Assembly (NCBI RefSeq): GCF_020707215.1
Contig: NZ_JAJFET010000014.1
Coordinates: forward strand, 1-58,761
Length of the DNA: 58,761 nt
Direction: 5' to 3'
Source: Sphingomonas sp. PL-96
GTDB lineage: Bacteria > Pseudomonadota > Alphaproteobacteria > Sphingomonadales > Sphingomonadaceae
Shown in pieces: positions 43,948 to 53,330 of this stretch. The notes under the pieces are model-generated. The model saw only the letters and a list, made by a program, of their open reading frames with translations. It was not told the origin of the DNA and ran no database searches. Made by a program: the position numbers and the translations under genes. How positions within the stretch are numbered: position 1 is the stretch's first letter; each line of letters opens with the position of its first letter.

Positions 43948-44999
43948 CGCACCTCGCAGTAAGGCATCGCCTCCCCCAGCCAGCTGAGGAAACGGTCGAG
44001 CCACTGGCGCTTCCACCCTGCCTTGTAGCGCAGGTTGCGCATCCCCGACTGGCTCCACTTCTGCTCCTGCAGGTCCGGCCGCCACAGCCATTCCTCGGCC
44101 CGCGGGTGCCAGCGCAGGTTCAGGTCGTGCAGCGCTTCATTGTGGGTGAGGAAGATGACCTCGCACTTGAGCTGCGCGCGCGCCGCGGGCGACAGCGCGG
44201 CATCGAGTTCCGCGAACAGCGCCTTCCACTCCGCCTCCCAATGTTCGTGCACGATCACGGGCGAGAAGTTGACATGCACTTCATAGCCGGCCGCAACGAA
44301 GTCGTTGATCGCCGCGATTCGCTCGCTCATGGCCGAGGTGCGCACGTCCACCACCCTGGCGATCGTCTCCGGCATCAGCGAGAAGCGGATGCGCGTGCGC
44401 CCTTGCGGATCATAGCCGAGCAGGTCGCGGTTGACGTATTTGGTCGCAAACGACCCCTTCGCGCCGGGGATGGTGCGGAACGCCGCGACCAGGTCGCGGA
44501 CATTGTCCGACAGCAACGCATCCACCGACAGGTCGCCGTTCTCGCCCAGGTCGTACACCCAGTCGCGCGGGTCGATGCTGTTCGGCTCGGGCTTCGGGCC
44601 GAGCCGGGCGGCGTGCCGGCCGATCGCGCGCGTGATCTCGTCGATGTTGACGAACACGCTGATCGGGTTCGCATAACCCTTGCGCCGCCCCACATAGCAA
44701 TAGGCGCACGCCATCGCACAGCCGTTGGAAGTGGAGGGCGCGATGAAGTCGGCCGACCGCCCGTTCGGCCGCATCGCCAGCCCCTTCTTCACCCCCAGCA
44801 CCAGGATCTCGCGCTTCACGCGCAGCCAGTCCTCGGCGAGCGCCGGGTCGCCGAGCTCGGGGATCTTCCAGTGGCTCGCCACCTCGACCTGTTCGGCATC
44901 CGGAAAGCGCGCCAGCACTTCGGCACCGCGTGGGAAGGCCCGCACGCCGGGCTCCAGATAGATCAGCCTGGGTTCGATCAGCGTTCGGGGCAGCGCCAT
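43935..44999 (-). CDS. Spore photoproduct lyase-like radical SAM protein
   Basis: This 354-residue radical SAM enzyme has the cluster motif Cys94-x3-Cys98-x2-Cys101 (NGCAMACAYCYVG). The surrounding pattern PSTSNGCAMAC is typical of the SPL family, whose spore-former members split the thymine dimer 'spore photoproduct' in DNA. Other matches include GSFATKYVNRDLLGYDPQGRTRIRFSLMP and YEVHVNFSPVIVHEHWEAEW. The organism type suggested here does not sporulate, so the lesion repaired is uncertain. The gene converges on the UbiB-like kinase gene with a 13-base overlap. Confidence 0.88.
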   Translation of the reverse strand: MALPRTLIEPRLIYLEPGVRAFPRGAEVLARFPDAEQVEVASHWKIPELGDPALAEDWLRVKREILVLGVKKGLAMRPNGRSADFIAPSTSNGCAMACAYCYVGRRKGYANPISVFVNIDEITRAIGRHAARLGPKPEPNSIDPRDWVYDLGENGDLSVDALLSDNVRDLVAAFRTIPGAKGSFATKYVNRDLLGYDPQGRTRIRFSLMPETIARVVDVRTSAMSERIAAINDFVAAGYEVHVNFSPVIVHEHWEAEWKALFAELDAALSPAARAQLKCEVIFLTHNEALHDLNLRWHPRAEEWLWRPDLQEQKWSQSGMRNLRYKAGWKRQWLDRFLSWLGEAMPYCEVRYAF

Positions 45000-45104
45000 A
45001 CGACAGATATGGGGATTCCCGTGCCTGGAACCACCTCTTGCACCGGAACAGCGCCGGGGCATGAAGCGTCCTTCGGAAACAATGGCGATCAAGCGAACCC
45101 CGGG

Positions 45105-45446
45105 GTGACGGTCACGCACAAACCACCCCCGCCGGTCACTCCGGACGGGCGCTACATCGTCGTGCGCGGCCGGCTGTGGCGGCGGACCAACCCGCATCTG
45201 GACGCGGACCGGCGTGAAACGCTTGTCGCCGAACTGATGCAAGCGCGCCGGGCGGTGGGCATCGCAGGACGGTCCGGCGACACAGGGGCGCTCGCAGCCG
45301 CACGGGCGCGCGTGCACGCTGCCAAGGTCGCGCTGGGCGAGCGTGGCCCCGTCTGGTGGAGCGACGGAGCGCCGGATCAGAATCGGCGCATGGCGCGCAA
45401 CACCGACTATGCGGACTGGTACGCCGCGCTGGAGGGGCAGAACTGA
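45105..45446 (+). CDS. Conserved hypothetical protein (RLWRRTNPHL family)
   Basis: This 113-residue cytosolic protein has a compact conserved core, VTPDGRYIVVRGRLWRRTNPHLDADRR, then a helix ARARVHAAKVALGERGPVWWSDGAPDQNRRMARNTDYADWYAAL. Similar proteins occur in many alphaproteobacteria with no known role. The start is uncertain. GTG at 45105 begins just before the conserved core; an in-frame ATG at 45009 would add 32 residues without conserved character. Confidence 0.72.
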   Translation: MTVTHKPPPPVTPDGRYIVVRGRLWRRTNPHLDADRRETLVAELMQARRAVGIAGRSGDTGALAAARARVHAAKVALGERGPVWWSDGAPDQNRRMARNTDYADWYAALEGQN

Positions 45447-45489
45447 ACTGCGCGGGAGGCGTGCCCAGGCCCGGCGGACATGCTACCCT

Positions 45490-46380
45490 ATGCCGATGCA
45501 CCCTCTGACGAAGATCCCGGCAGAACCCGCCAACACGCCCACTGCGCAGCCCGCCGTGGACTTCGTGGTCATCGATGTGGAGACCGCCTGTTCGCGGGTC
45601 AGCAGCATCTGCCAGATCGGCATCGTCGGCTTCCGCGACGGGCGTGAGGTCTTCGAGTACGAGACCCTGGTCGATCCGCGCGACGAGTTCTCGCCCTTCA
45701 ACACGCGCATCCACGGCATCCATGGCGGCCATGTCGTGGGCAAGCCGACCTTCGCCCATATCCACCAGCTGGTCGACGGCCATCTCGCCGGCCGGATCAC
45801 CGTCGCCCACTCCAGCTTCGACAAGGGCGCGCTCGCTGCTGCCTGCCTGGTCCATGATTGCCAGGCGATCGAGACAACCTGGCTCGACAGCGTGCGCGTG
45901 GCGAAGCGCGCCTGGCCCGATCTGCCGAGCCACCGGCTGAATGTCCTCAGCCGCTTTCTGGGCGTACGGCATCAGCACCATGACGCGCTCAGCGACGCTC
46001 GTGCGGCCGGCATGGTGATCGTGCGGGCGATCGAGCACACCGGCATCGAGCTGGCGAACTGGCTGACCGTTCCTGCGCAAAAGCAGGGACGTGCGCCCAA
46101 GCCCGCGGCAGAGGGACCGCTCAAGGGGCAGCGGGTGGCGATCCTCGGCGCCTCCCGTACCAGCGCGCTGGCGCAGTGGCTGGCAGGGTCCGGCGCGCGA
46201 GTGGTCGCCTCGGTCGGCACGACGACGACGATGCTGGTGATCGGCACCGAGCAGCCGTTCGGCCGGTTCGCGCACGCAAGCCCGCCCTATCGCAAGGCAG
46301 AGGAACTGCGCCGGGGCGGTGCCCCCCTGGAGATCGTGACAGAAGCGGCGCTTCGGGAACGGCTGGCTGCTGCCGCCTGA
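45490..46380 (+). CDS. DEDDh 3'-5' exonuclease with C-terminal BRCT domain
   Basis: This 296-residue protein has an N-terminal DnaQ-like exonuclease with FVVIDVETACSRVSSICQIG (Asp29, Glu31), HSSFDKGAL and HHDALSDARAAG (His, Asp), so the DEDDh set is complete. A linker follows, then a BRCT-like region (about residues 205-296) starting LKGQRVAILGASRTSALAQWLAGSGARVV and containing TTMLVIG. Such fusions are annotated as 'exonuclease domain-containing' or PolC-like proteins. No polymerase is adjacent. The partner and the substrate in DNA repair or RNA trimming are unknown. Confidence 0.88.
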   Translation: MPMHPLTKIPAEPANTPTAQPAVDFVVIDVETACSRVSSICQIGIVGFRDGREVFEYETLVDPRDEFSPFNTRIHGIHGGHVVGKPTFAHIHQLVDGHLAGRITVAHSSFDKGALAAACLVHDCQAIETTWLDSVRVAKRAWPDLPSHRLNVLSRFLGVRHQHHDALSDARAAGMVIVRAIEHTGIELANWLTVPAQKQGRAPKPAAEGPLKGQRVAILGASRTSALAQWLAGSGARVVASVGTTTTMLVIGTEQPFGRFAHASPPYRKAEELRRGGAPLEIVTEAALRERLAAAA

Positions 46381-46382
46381 GC

Positions 46383-46408
46383 CCTCCCGCGCGACGGCGC
46401 GCGGGAGG
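46383..46408. terminator. Bidirectional hairpin between convergent genes
   Basis: CCTCCCGCGCG-acgg-CGCGCGGGAGG is a perfect 11-bp stem between the exonuclease stop (46380) and the outer membrane factor stop (46420). It has no long T-run on either side. Confidence 0.65.
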
Positions 46409-46419
46409 TGCCGGAGCCC

Positions 46420-47895
46420 TTAGTTCAGCCCACCACCCAGCGAACGATAGAGCTCGACCAGGTTGTTCGCCCGGTTGAGCCGGGTGGTGACCAGCTGCTG
46501 CTCGGCCGCATAGGCGGTGCGCTGCGCGTCGAGCGTGGTGAGGAACGAGTCGATGCCGGCGCGGAAGCGCGCGTTCGACAGCCGCGCTGCGGTCGATGCC
46601 GCCGCCGCACGCGCGGTCTGGGCGTCCACCTGCTCATCGATCGTGCCGCGCTGTGCCAGCGCATCGGCGACTTCGCGGAACGCCGTCTGGATCGAGCGTT
46701 CATAGGTCGCGACCGCCACCGCCTGCGACGCGCGGGCATATTCCAGATTGCCCTGCCGCTGGCCGCCGTCGAACAGCGGCAACGAGATGCCCGGCGCCGC
46801 ATTGTAGGTGAAGCTGCCGCCGGAAAAGAGGCTGGAAAGCGCGGTGCTGATCGTGCCCACCGTCGCCGTCAGCGAAATCGTCGGGAAAAAGGCCGCGCGC
46901 GCCGCGCCGATGTTGGCGTTCTCCGCGATCAGCTGATGCTCGGCCTGCAGCACATCCGGACGCCGCAGCAGCACCTCCGACGAGACGTTCGCCGGCAGCG
47001 CGTCCCGCGTGACCGCTTCCTTGCCGAGTGCGACCGGAAGCTGGTCGGCAGTGACGGTCGTCCCGACCAGCAGGTTGAGCACGTTCTGGTCCTGCGCAAC
47101 CCGCGTCTCCAGCGTCGCGATGTCGTTGCGGGCCGCCTGGAAGCTGGTTTCCGCCTGGCGGACCTCCAGCTCGGAGCCGACGCCGATGCGGAACTGTGCG
47201 GTGGTCAGATTCAGCGTCTGCTGGAAGGTCTTGAGCGTCTCGCGCGAGACGCGCAGCTGTTCCTGGTCCGACGCCAGGGTCAGCCACGCCGTCGCGATCT
47301 CGGCGATGAGGCTGATCCGGGTCGACCGCTGCGCTTCCTCGCTAGCGAACACCTGCTCCTGCGCGGCGCGGCTGAGGTTGCGCACGCGTCCGAACAGGTC
47401 GAGCTCGAAGGAGGAGAAGCCGGCGTTGACCGAATAGATCTCCAGATCGGAACTGCTGCTGGTGCCGACGCCAGCCCCGGTACCCACACCGGTGCCGCTG
47501 CCCGTCCCAGTGCCGGTGCCCGTGCTTGCCCCTGAGGCGCTGAGCACGTTGTTGGTGTAGGTGCCCGATCCGGTCACCGTCGTCGCCGGCACCAGCGCCG
47601 AACGCTGCACCCGCAGCTGGGCACGCGCCTGCAGCACGTTGCCCGCAGCGATGCGCAGGTCGCGGTTGTTGGCGAGCCCCGTCTCGATCACCTGCCGCAG
47701 GCGGGGTTCGAGGAAGAAGTCCCGCCAGCCGATGCGCGTCACGTCCGGCGCATCGGTCGCGGCGGCGGGATAGATGCCGCCTTCCGGCAGGGTGGCAGGC
47801 ACCGCGCCCGTGGGCCGGGCATAGTTCGGCGCCAGGTTGCAGCCGGCGAGCATGGTTGCGCCCGCCAGCATGGCGATCAGCGACTTGGTCTTCAC
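46420..47895 (-). CDS. RND efflux outer membrane factor (OprM/NodT family lipoprotein)
   Basis: This 491-residue TolC-type channel protein of a multidrug efflux system has a signal peptide with lipobox MLAGC and two OEP repeat domains. LAPNYARPTGAVPATLPEGG is the NodT lead, and FELDLFGRVRNLSRAAQE and ISLPLFDGGQRQGNLEYA mark the repeats. A Gly/Thr/Ser-rich insertion (STGTGTGTGSGTGVGTGAGV) lies at about residues 117-140, an outer-membrane loop region. The start is a GTG, one base after the pump stop. It completes the adaptor-pump-channel operon. Confidence 0.92.
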   Translation of the reverse strand: MKTKSLIAMLAGATMLAGCNLAPNYARPTGAVPATLPEGGIYPAAATDAPDVTRIGWRDFFLEPRLRQVIETGLANNRDLRIAAGNVLQARAQLRVQRSALVPATTVTGSGTYTNNVLSASGASTGTGTGTGSGTGVGTGAGVGTSSSSDLEIYSVNAGFSSFELDLFGRVRNLSRAAQEQVFASEEAQRSTRISLIAEIATAWLTLASDQEQLRVSRETLKTFQQTLNLTTAQFRIGVGSELEVRQAETSFQAARNDIATLETRVAQDQNVLNLLVGTTVTADQLPVALGKEAVTRDALPANVSSEVLLRRPDVLQAEHQLIAENANIGAARAAFFPTISLTATVGTISTALSSLFSGGSFTYNAAPGISLPLFDGGQRQGNLEYARASQAVAVATYERSIQTAFREVADALAQRGTIDEQVDAQTARAAAASTAARLSNARFRAGIDSFLTTLDAQRTAYAAEQQLVTTRLNRANNLVELYRSLGGGLN

Positions 47896-47896
47896 A

Positions 47897-50800
47897 TCAG
47901 GCTCCCTGCGGCGCGGTGCCGCCTCCGGAGGATTTGTTGCCGCCCTCGGGCTCCACGTCCGAGTTCGCGCTCGGCCGGTCCGTCTGCCCGTGCTTGAACA
48001 GACGGGCGACCACCACGAAGAACATCGGCACGAAGAAGATCGCGAGCACGGTTGCAGAGAACATGCCCCCGACCACCGCACGCCCGATCGCGTTCTGGCC
48101 GCCGGCACCCGCGCCGGTGGAGACCGCCAGCGGCATCACGCCGAAGATGAACGCCAGCGACGTCATCAGGATCGGGCGAAGACGAAGCCGCGCCGCTTCC
48201 ACCGCCGCGTCGAACGCGTTCATGCCGTCGCGTACCCGCTCTTCGGCGAACTCGACGATCAGGATCGCGTTCTTTGCCGACACGCCGATGGTCGTGATGA
48301 GGCCCACCTGCAGGTAGATGTCGTTGTTCAGCCCCGTCAGCTTCGCGGCGAGCACCGCACCAAGGACGCCCAGCGGCACCACCAGCATGACGGCGATCGG
48401 CACCGACCAGCTTTCGTACAGCGCGGCAAGGCACAGGAAGACGATCAGCAGCGACAGGGCATAAAGCGCCGGCGCCTGGCCGCCCGACAGCCGCTCTTCA
48501 TAGGAGAGGCCGGTCCACTCCAGGCTGGTGCCCGGCGGCAGCTTCGCCTGCATCTCCGTCATCGCCTCCATCGCAGCACCCGTGCTGAGACCGGCCGCAG
48601 GAGCACCCTGCAGCTGCATCGCCGGACGCCCGTTGTAGCGGGTCAGGATCACCGGTGCCGTCTTCCACGACAGGGTCGAGAAGGCGCTGAACGGCGCCAT
48701 CTGGCCACTGGTGCTGCGGACGTAGAAGTCCCCGATCGCCTCGGGCGAAGAGCGATACTGCTCGTCCGCCTGCAGATAGACGCGCTTGGTGCGCCCGCGA
48801 TCCAGGAAGTCGTTCACATAGGCACCGCCCCAGGCCGAGGAGATGGCGGAGTTGATCGCGCTGATGTCCAATCCGAGCGCGCCGGCCTTGTCCTGGTCGA
48901 CGTCGACCAGAAGCTGCGGCGCATCGTCCAGGCTAAGCGGACGCACCTGCGCCACCCGCTTGTCCTGCGCGGCCATGCCGAGCAGCTGGTTGCGCGCGGC
49001 CAGCAGGCCCTCGTGGCCGACGTCTCCGGTGTCCACCAGCCACATGTCGAAGCCGGTAGCGTTGCCCAGTTCCTGCACGGCCGGCGGCACCAGCGCAAAG
49101 ATGCTCGCATCCTTGTACTGGGAGAAGACGCCCATCGAGCGGCCCACGATCGCCGGTGCACGATTTTCGGCACCATCGCGCTCCGCCCAGTCCTTCAGCT
49201 TGATGAAGGCGAGGCCGGCGTTCTGGCCCTGACCCGCGAACGAGAAGCCGCTGACCGTGAACACGCTGGTGACGTTCGCGCTCTCGCTCTTGAGGAAGTG
49301 GTCCCGCACGACGTCCAGCGCCTTTTGCGTGCGCGGCAGCGTCGCACCCGGAGGCGCCTGGACGAGCGCGATCATGGTCCCCTGGTCCTCTTCGGGCAGG
49401 AAGCCGCTCGGCAGGCGCATGAAGGTGATCGCCATCACCGCCACGATCAGGATATAGACGAGACCCGAGCGCTTCCAGCTGCGCGCCGTCCGCTTGACAC
49501 CGCCTTCATACTTGTTGGTGCCGCGGTCGAACTTGTCGTTGAACCAGCGGAAGAAGCGCGCGAACGGGCCGTTGCCCTGCTGCTGCTTGGGATCATGGGC
49601 CTTCAGGATGGTGGCGCACAGTGCCGGCGTCAGGATCAAGGCGACCAGCACCGACAGCACCATCGAGGCGACGATGGTGATGGCGAACTGGCGATAGATC
49701 ACGCCCGTCGAGCCGCCGAAGAACGCCATCGGCAGAAACACCGCCGACAGCACCAGGCCGATGCCGATCAGCGCGCCGCTGATCTCGTCCATCGACTTGC
49801 GCGCCGCCTCCTTGGGAGAGAGGTGCTCGGTCTGGATGAGGCGTTCGACGTTCTCGACGACCACGATCGCGTCGTCGACCAACAGGCCGATCGCCAGCAC
49901 CATGCCGAACAGCGTCAGCGTGTTGATGGAGTATCCCAGCGCCGACATGACGGCAAAGGCACCCAGCAGCACCACCGGCACCGCGATCGTCGGGATCAGC
50001 GTCGCACGCCAGTTCTGCAGGAACAGGAACATCACGAGGAAGACGAGGACGACTGCCTCGACCAGCGTGTGGATCACCTGCTCGACCGACAGCCGCACAA
50101 ACGGCGTCGAGTCATAGGGATAGACGACCTTCACGTCGCCCGGGAAGTTCTTGGCGATGCGCTCGATCTCGGACTTCACCAGGTCCACCGTGTCGAGCGC
50201 GTTGGCACCCGTCGCCAGGCGGACGCCGAAGCCCGATGCCGGGTGGCCGTTGTACTGGGTTTCGAAGCCGTAGATCTCGGCCCCCAGTGCCACGCGTGCG
50301 ACGTCGCGCAGGCGCACCACGGCACCGCTCTGGTCGGTCTTGAGGCGGATCGCGCCGAACTGCTCCGGCGTCTGCAGGCGCGACTGGACCGAGACGGTCG
50401 CGTTCAGCTCCTGCTCCTTGGACGAGGGCAGCTGGCCGATCTGGCCGGCCGAAACCTGCGCGTTCTGCGCAGTGACTGCCGTGGTGACGTCGTCGATCGT
50501 CAGGTTGTAGCTGCGCAGCTTGAGCGGATCGACCCAGATGCGCATCGCATACTGCGTACCGAACACCTGCAACTCGCCCACGCCGGTGACGCGGCTGACA
50601 GGGTCCTGCACCTGGCTGACGATATAGTCGGACAGGTCGTTGGCGGTGTGGCTGTCGTTGTCGGAATAGATCGCGGCGACCAGCAGGAAGCTCGCCGCCG
50701 ACTTGGCGACGGTCACGCCCTGGCGCTGCACTTCCTGCGGCAGGAGCGACGTTGCCGCCTGCAGCTTGTTCTGCACCTGGACCTGGGCGATGTCCGGATC

Positions 50801-51094
50801 CGTACCCTGCTCAAAGGTCAGCGTGATCGTCACGCGCCCGGCCGAGGACGACTGCGCCGAGAAGTAGCGCAGGTTGTCGATGCCCTTGAGCTGCTGCTCG
50901 ATGATCTGCGTGGTGGTGCGTTCCAGCGTCTCCGCATCGGCACCCGGATAGGTGGCGCTGATCGACACCGTGGGCGGTGCGATCGACGGAAACTGGGCGA
51001 TGGGCAGGCTGCGGATCGCGATCACGCCGGCCAGCATCAGGACGATGGCGATGACCCAGGCGAAGATCGGCCGGTCGATGAAATAGCGGGGCAT
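47897..51094 (-). CDS. RND multidrug efflux pump, HAE1 family (AcrB/MexB-like)
   Basis: This 1065-residue trimeric inner-membrane proton/drug antiporter opens [41 protein letters not shown], the invariant HAE1 lead. The proton-relay Asp pair is in [17 protein letters not shown]. Two large periplasmic loops and 12 transmembrane spans fit the length. Conserved [16 protein letters not shown] and [24 protein letters not shown] lie in the second half. A MexB/AcrB-type drug range is likely but cannot be predicted in detail. It lies 6 bases after the adaptor stop. Confidence 0.97.
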   Translation of the reverse strand: MPRYFIDRPIFAWVIAIVLMLAGVIAIRSLPIAQFPSIAPPTVSISATYPGADAETLERTTTQIIEQQLKGIDNLRYFSAQSSSAGRVTITLTFEQGTDPDIAQVQVQNKLQAATSLLPQEVQRQGVTVAKSAASFLLVAAIYSDNDSHTANDLSDYIVSQVQDPVSRVTGVGELQVFGTQYAMRIWVDPLKLRSYNLTIDDVTTAVTAQNAQVSAGQIGQLPSSKEQELNATVSVQSRLQTPEQFGAIRLKTDQSGAVVRLRDVARVALGAEIYGFETQYNGHPASGFGVRLATGANALDTVDLVKSEIERIAKNFPGDVKVVYPYDSTPFVRLSVEQVIHTLVEAVVLVFLVMFLFLQNWRATLIPTIAVPVVLLGAFAVMSALGYSINTLTLFGMVLAIGLLVDDAIVVVENVERLIQTEHLSPKEAARKSMDEISGALIGIGLVLSAVFLPMAFFGGSTGVIYRQFAITIVASMVLSVLVALILTPALCATILKAHDPKQQQGNGPFARFFRWFNDKFDRGTNKYEGGVKRTARSWKRSGLVYILIVAVMAITFMRLPSGFLPEEDQGTMIALVQAPPGATLPRTQKALDVVRDHFLKSESANVTSVFTVSGFSFAGQGQNAGLAFIKLKDWAERDGAENRAPAIVGRSMGVFSQYKDASIFALVPPAVQELGNATGFDMWLVDTGDVGHEGLLAARNQLLGMAAQDKRVAQVRPLSLDDAPQLLVDVDQDKAGALGLDISAINSAISSAWGGAYVNDFLDRGRTKRVYLQADEQYRSSPEAIGDFYVRSTSGQMAPFSAFSTLSWKTAPVILTRYNGRPAMQLQGAPAAGLSTGAAMEAMTEMQAKLPPGTSLEWTGLSYEERLSGGQAPALYALSLLIVFLCLAALYESWSVPIAVMLVVPLGVLGAVLAAKLTGLNNDIYLQVGLITTIGVSAKNAILIVEFAEERVRDGMNAFDAAVEAARLRLRPILMTSLAFIFGVMPLAVSTGAGAGGQNAIGRAVVGGMFSATVLAIFFVPMFFVVVARLFKHGQTDRPSANSDVEPEGGNKSSGGGTAPQGA

Positions 51095-51100
51095 GATGGA

Positions 51101-52306
51101 TTACTTCGCCTGTGCCTGAGACTGCGACGGCGCCTGGCCCTGCGGCTGGCCCTGGCGCTGTCCTGTCGCGGGCTGTGCCGCCGCCTCACGCAGCGGCACG
51201 CCCTTCACCGGCGTACCGGGCCGCAGGTTCTGCGCCCCTTCCACCACGACCTTGTCACCCTGCTTCAACCCGCCGGTTACCAGCCAGCTGTTCCCGACCG
51301 TCCGCGGTGCGGTGAGCTCACGCAGCTGCAGCTTGCCGTCGGCACCGATCACCAGCGCGGTCGGGTTGCCGCGCTCGTTGCGCGACACCGCACGCTGCGG
51401 GATCAGCAGGCCGTTGGACTTGGTGCCTTCCGTCAGCTCGGCCCGCACATACATGCCCGGCAGCAACAGCCCGTTGCTGTTGGGGAAGGCCGCGCGCACG
51501 ACCTGGCTGCCGGTGGTCGGATCCACGGTCACGTCGGTGAAGCGCAGCGTGCCTTCCACCGGATAGGTGCTGCCGTTCTCCAGCTTCAGCCGGACGCGGG
51601 CCGCGCCGCCTTCGCGCGACAGGGCGCCGGACATGATCTGCTGGCGCAGGTTCAGCACTTCCGCGCTCGACTGCTGGATGTCGACAAACATCGGGTCGAG
51701 GCGCTGGATGGTGGTCAGCGGCTCGGTCTGCGACGCGGTCACCAGGGCACCAGTCGTGAAGGTCGAACGGCCGATGCGGCCGCTGATCGGCGCCCGGATG
51801 GTGGTGCGGGCAAGGTCGATCTCGGCGTTGCGCAGCGCTGCCTGCTGGGCAGCGACGTCCGCCTGCGCCTGCTGTGCCCCGGTCACCGCATTCTCGGCCT
51901 CCTGGCGCGAGATGGCGTTGATCTTGACGAGCTCGTTGTAGCGACGTGCCAGCGCCGCGGTGGACGCGATCGCCGCACGTGCGCGGGTGACGGCTGCACG
52001 GGCGCTCGCCACCTGCGCCTGATAGGGGGACGGATCGATGCGGTAGAGCGGCTGGCCCTTGCGCACCATGTCGCCCTCTTGGAACAGGCGCGCGAGCACC
52101 AGGCCGTTGACCTGCGGCCGGACGTCCGACGTCTCATAGGCGCTGGTGCGGCCCGGCAGCTCGGAACTGAGCGTCACCGGCTGTTCTGCCACCGTGATGT
52201 ACGAGACCTGCGGCGGGCCGGCGGGCGCCGGAGCCTGCTGTTCGGAGCCGCCGCCGCAGGCAGCGAGAAGCAACGCCAATCCGGCTGCTGGAACGATCTT
52301 CTTCAT
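51101..52306 (-). CDS. RND efflux periplasmic adaptor (AcrA/MexA-like membrane-fusion protein)
   Basis: This 401-residue lipoprotein has a lipobox in LALLLAACGGG and links pump to channel. A barrel-sandwich/lipoyl and hairpin arrangement is visible: VRPQVNGLVLARLFQEGDMVRKGQPLYRIDPSPYQA, a long coiled-coil hairpin (residues about 100-165), and DLARTTIRAPISGRIGRSTFTTGALV. The C-terminus is Gln/Ala-rich (QGQPQGQAPSQSQAQAK). It is first in the operon and divergent from a TetR regulator, whose palindrome lies in the shared gap. Confidence 0.95.
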   Translation of the reverse strand: MKKIVPAAGLALLLAACGGGSEQQAPAPAGPPQVSYITVAEQPVTLSSELPGRTSAYETSDVRPQVNGLVLARLFQEGDMVRKGQPLYRIDPSPYQAQVASARAAVTRARAAIASTAALARRYNELVKINAISRQEAENAVTGAQQAQADVAAQQAALRNAEIDLARTTIRAPISGRIGRSTFTTGALVTASQTEPLTTIQRLDPMFVDIQQSSAEVLNLRQQIMSGALSREGGAARVRLKLENGSTYPVEGTLRFTDVTVDPTTGSQVVRAAFPNSNGLLLPGMYVRAELTEGTKSNGLLIPQRAVSRNERGNPTALVIGADGKLQLRELTAPRTVGNSWLVTGGLKQGDKVVVEGAQNLRPGTPVKGVPLREAAAQPATGQRQGQPQGQAPSQSQAQAK

Positions 52307-52637
52307 GCCCACCTTCGGTCCGTTGTGCGTGTGTGTCGAAGCAGTGTCGCGAACGTGCTCGTCACCGTCCATTACACAAGGCACGGCGCGACTCGTGGTT
52401 CTCAAATGACCCGAAATCGTGAACAACATCTGCTTCATCCGAATATCGAGCGCCTGTGAAGGGCGCAGCCAAAACGCTCGCCAGCGCTCTTGCGCGGCGA
52501 TTCCAGCGGAATCCTCACCCTGCATCGGCCGACGAATTTGCGTATGCGCCTCGTCCGACATATGAGTGATTGCTCACTCACAATTTGGTCCCTAGGGCGA
52601 TGGCGGCCGCTTGGCAAGCATGTTGAAGAGGATGGCG
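52307..52637. other. Divergent regulatory region between efflux operon and TetR gene
   Basis: About 330 bases without coding capacity hold promoters for both directions. The perfect palindrome at 52563-52580 lies 58 bases from the TetR start and about 260 from the adaptor start. Nothing else in the gap is structurally convincing. Confidence 0.75.
52563..52580. promoter_or_regulatory. Perfect TetR-type operator TGAGTGA-N4-TCACTCA
   Basis: TGAGTGA (52563-52569), spacer TTGC, TCACTCA (52574-52580): an 18-bp perfect palindrome typical in size and form of TetR-family operators. It stands next to the TetR gene that is divergent from the efflux operon, so autorepression and efflux repression from one site are likely. 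Confidence 0.72.
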
Positions 52638-53276
52638 ATGACGACGCAGGCAGCAGATCGGCAGGGACGCGGCGCCCGTGCGGATGCTCGCCGGCGCCAC
52701 CTGCTCGATGTCGCGCGCAGCCTGTTCGTCGAACAGGGCTTCCATCAGACCGGCATCGCCCAGATCGCCACGGCGTCGGGCATCAAGGTCGGACAGATCT
52801 ATCGCGATTTCGAAAGCAAGGAGGCGATCATCGCCGCCATCTGCGAATCGGACGTGACCGGCTGGCTTGAAGAGGATGTGCTGGCGCGCGCGGTGGCAGC
52901 CAAGGACCTGGCCGCCATCCGCGCTTGGCTGACGCGATTCGGCAGCCAGGCGGAAACCGCCCATGATTTTCGGCTGATGACGGAAATCCTGGCGGAAGCA
53001 GGCCGCAATTCACGGGTTGCAGAGATCTATCGGACGCTGGACGGCCGGGTCCACACGAGCCTGTCGGCGGCATTGGCAGCCCTCGCCCCCAGCGCAGGCG
53101 CTGAGGAGATCGAGTATCTCACCGAACTGATCCTGACGCTTGGCGCCGGGACCGCATGCCGGCGGATCGTGCACGGCGAAACCTCGGCCAAGACTGTGGA
53201 CTGCATCCTCGACAGGGTCCTGAACAACGAGATGGACACGCTTGCCCGCGCAGCCGGCACATCCTGCACGACCTAA
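52638..53276 (+). CDS. TetR-family regulator of the RND efflux operon
   Basis: This 212-residue repressor has the DNA-binding domain ARSLFVEQGFHQTGIAQIATASGIKVGQIYRDFESKEAIIAAI. The C-terminal ligand pocket includes AETAHDFRLMTEILAEAGRNSRVAEIYRTLDGRV. AAGAGG lies 6 bases before ATG 52638; the ATGs at 52620 and 52632 are alternatives. It probably represses the adjacent efflux genes until a drug-like ligand binds. A hairpin (53303-53330) follows before the converging esterase. Confidence 0.9.
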   Translation: MTTQAADRQGRGARADARRRHLLDVARSLFVEQGFHQTGIAQIATASGIKVGQIYRDFESKEAIIAAICESDVTGWLEEDVLARAVAAKDLAAIRAWLTRFGSQAETAHDFRLMTEILAEAGRNSRVAEIYRTLDGRVHTSLSAALAALAPSAGAEEIEYLTELILTLGAGTACRRIVHGETSAKTVDCILDRVLNNEMDTLARAAGTSCTT

Positions 53277-53302
53277 GCCCACCGTCTAAGCTCACCGCTT
53301 GC

Positions 53303-53330
53303 CGGCGGGCGGCTCAGACACCGCCCGCCG
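53303..53330 (+). terminator. Hairpin after the TetR gene, overlapping the esterase stop
   Basis: CGGCGGGCGG (53303-53312) pairs perfectly with CCGCCCGCCG (53321-53330). The loop contains the esterase stop codon at 53314-53316, so the structure serves the convergent junction. Confidence 0.5.

Noticed and set aside
47837..52459. A 1540-codon open frame on the plus strand, antisense to the RND efflux genes
   Set aside because: It mirrors the codon phase of the real minus-strand genes, is rich in His/Arg/Gln with no recognisable domain, and is a known artefact of high third-position GC.
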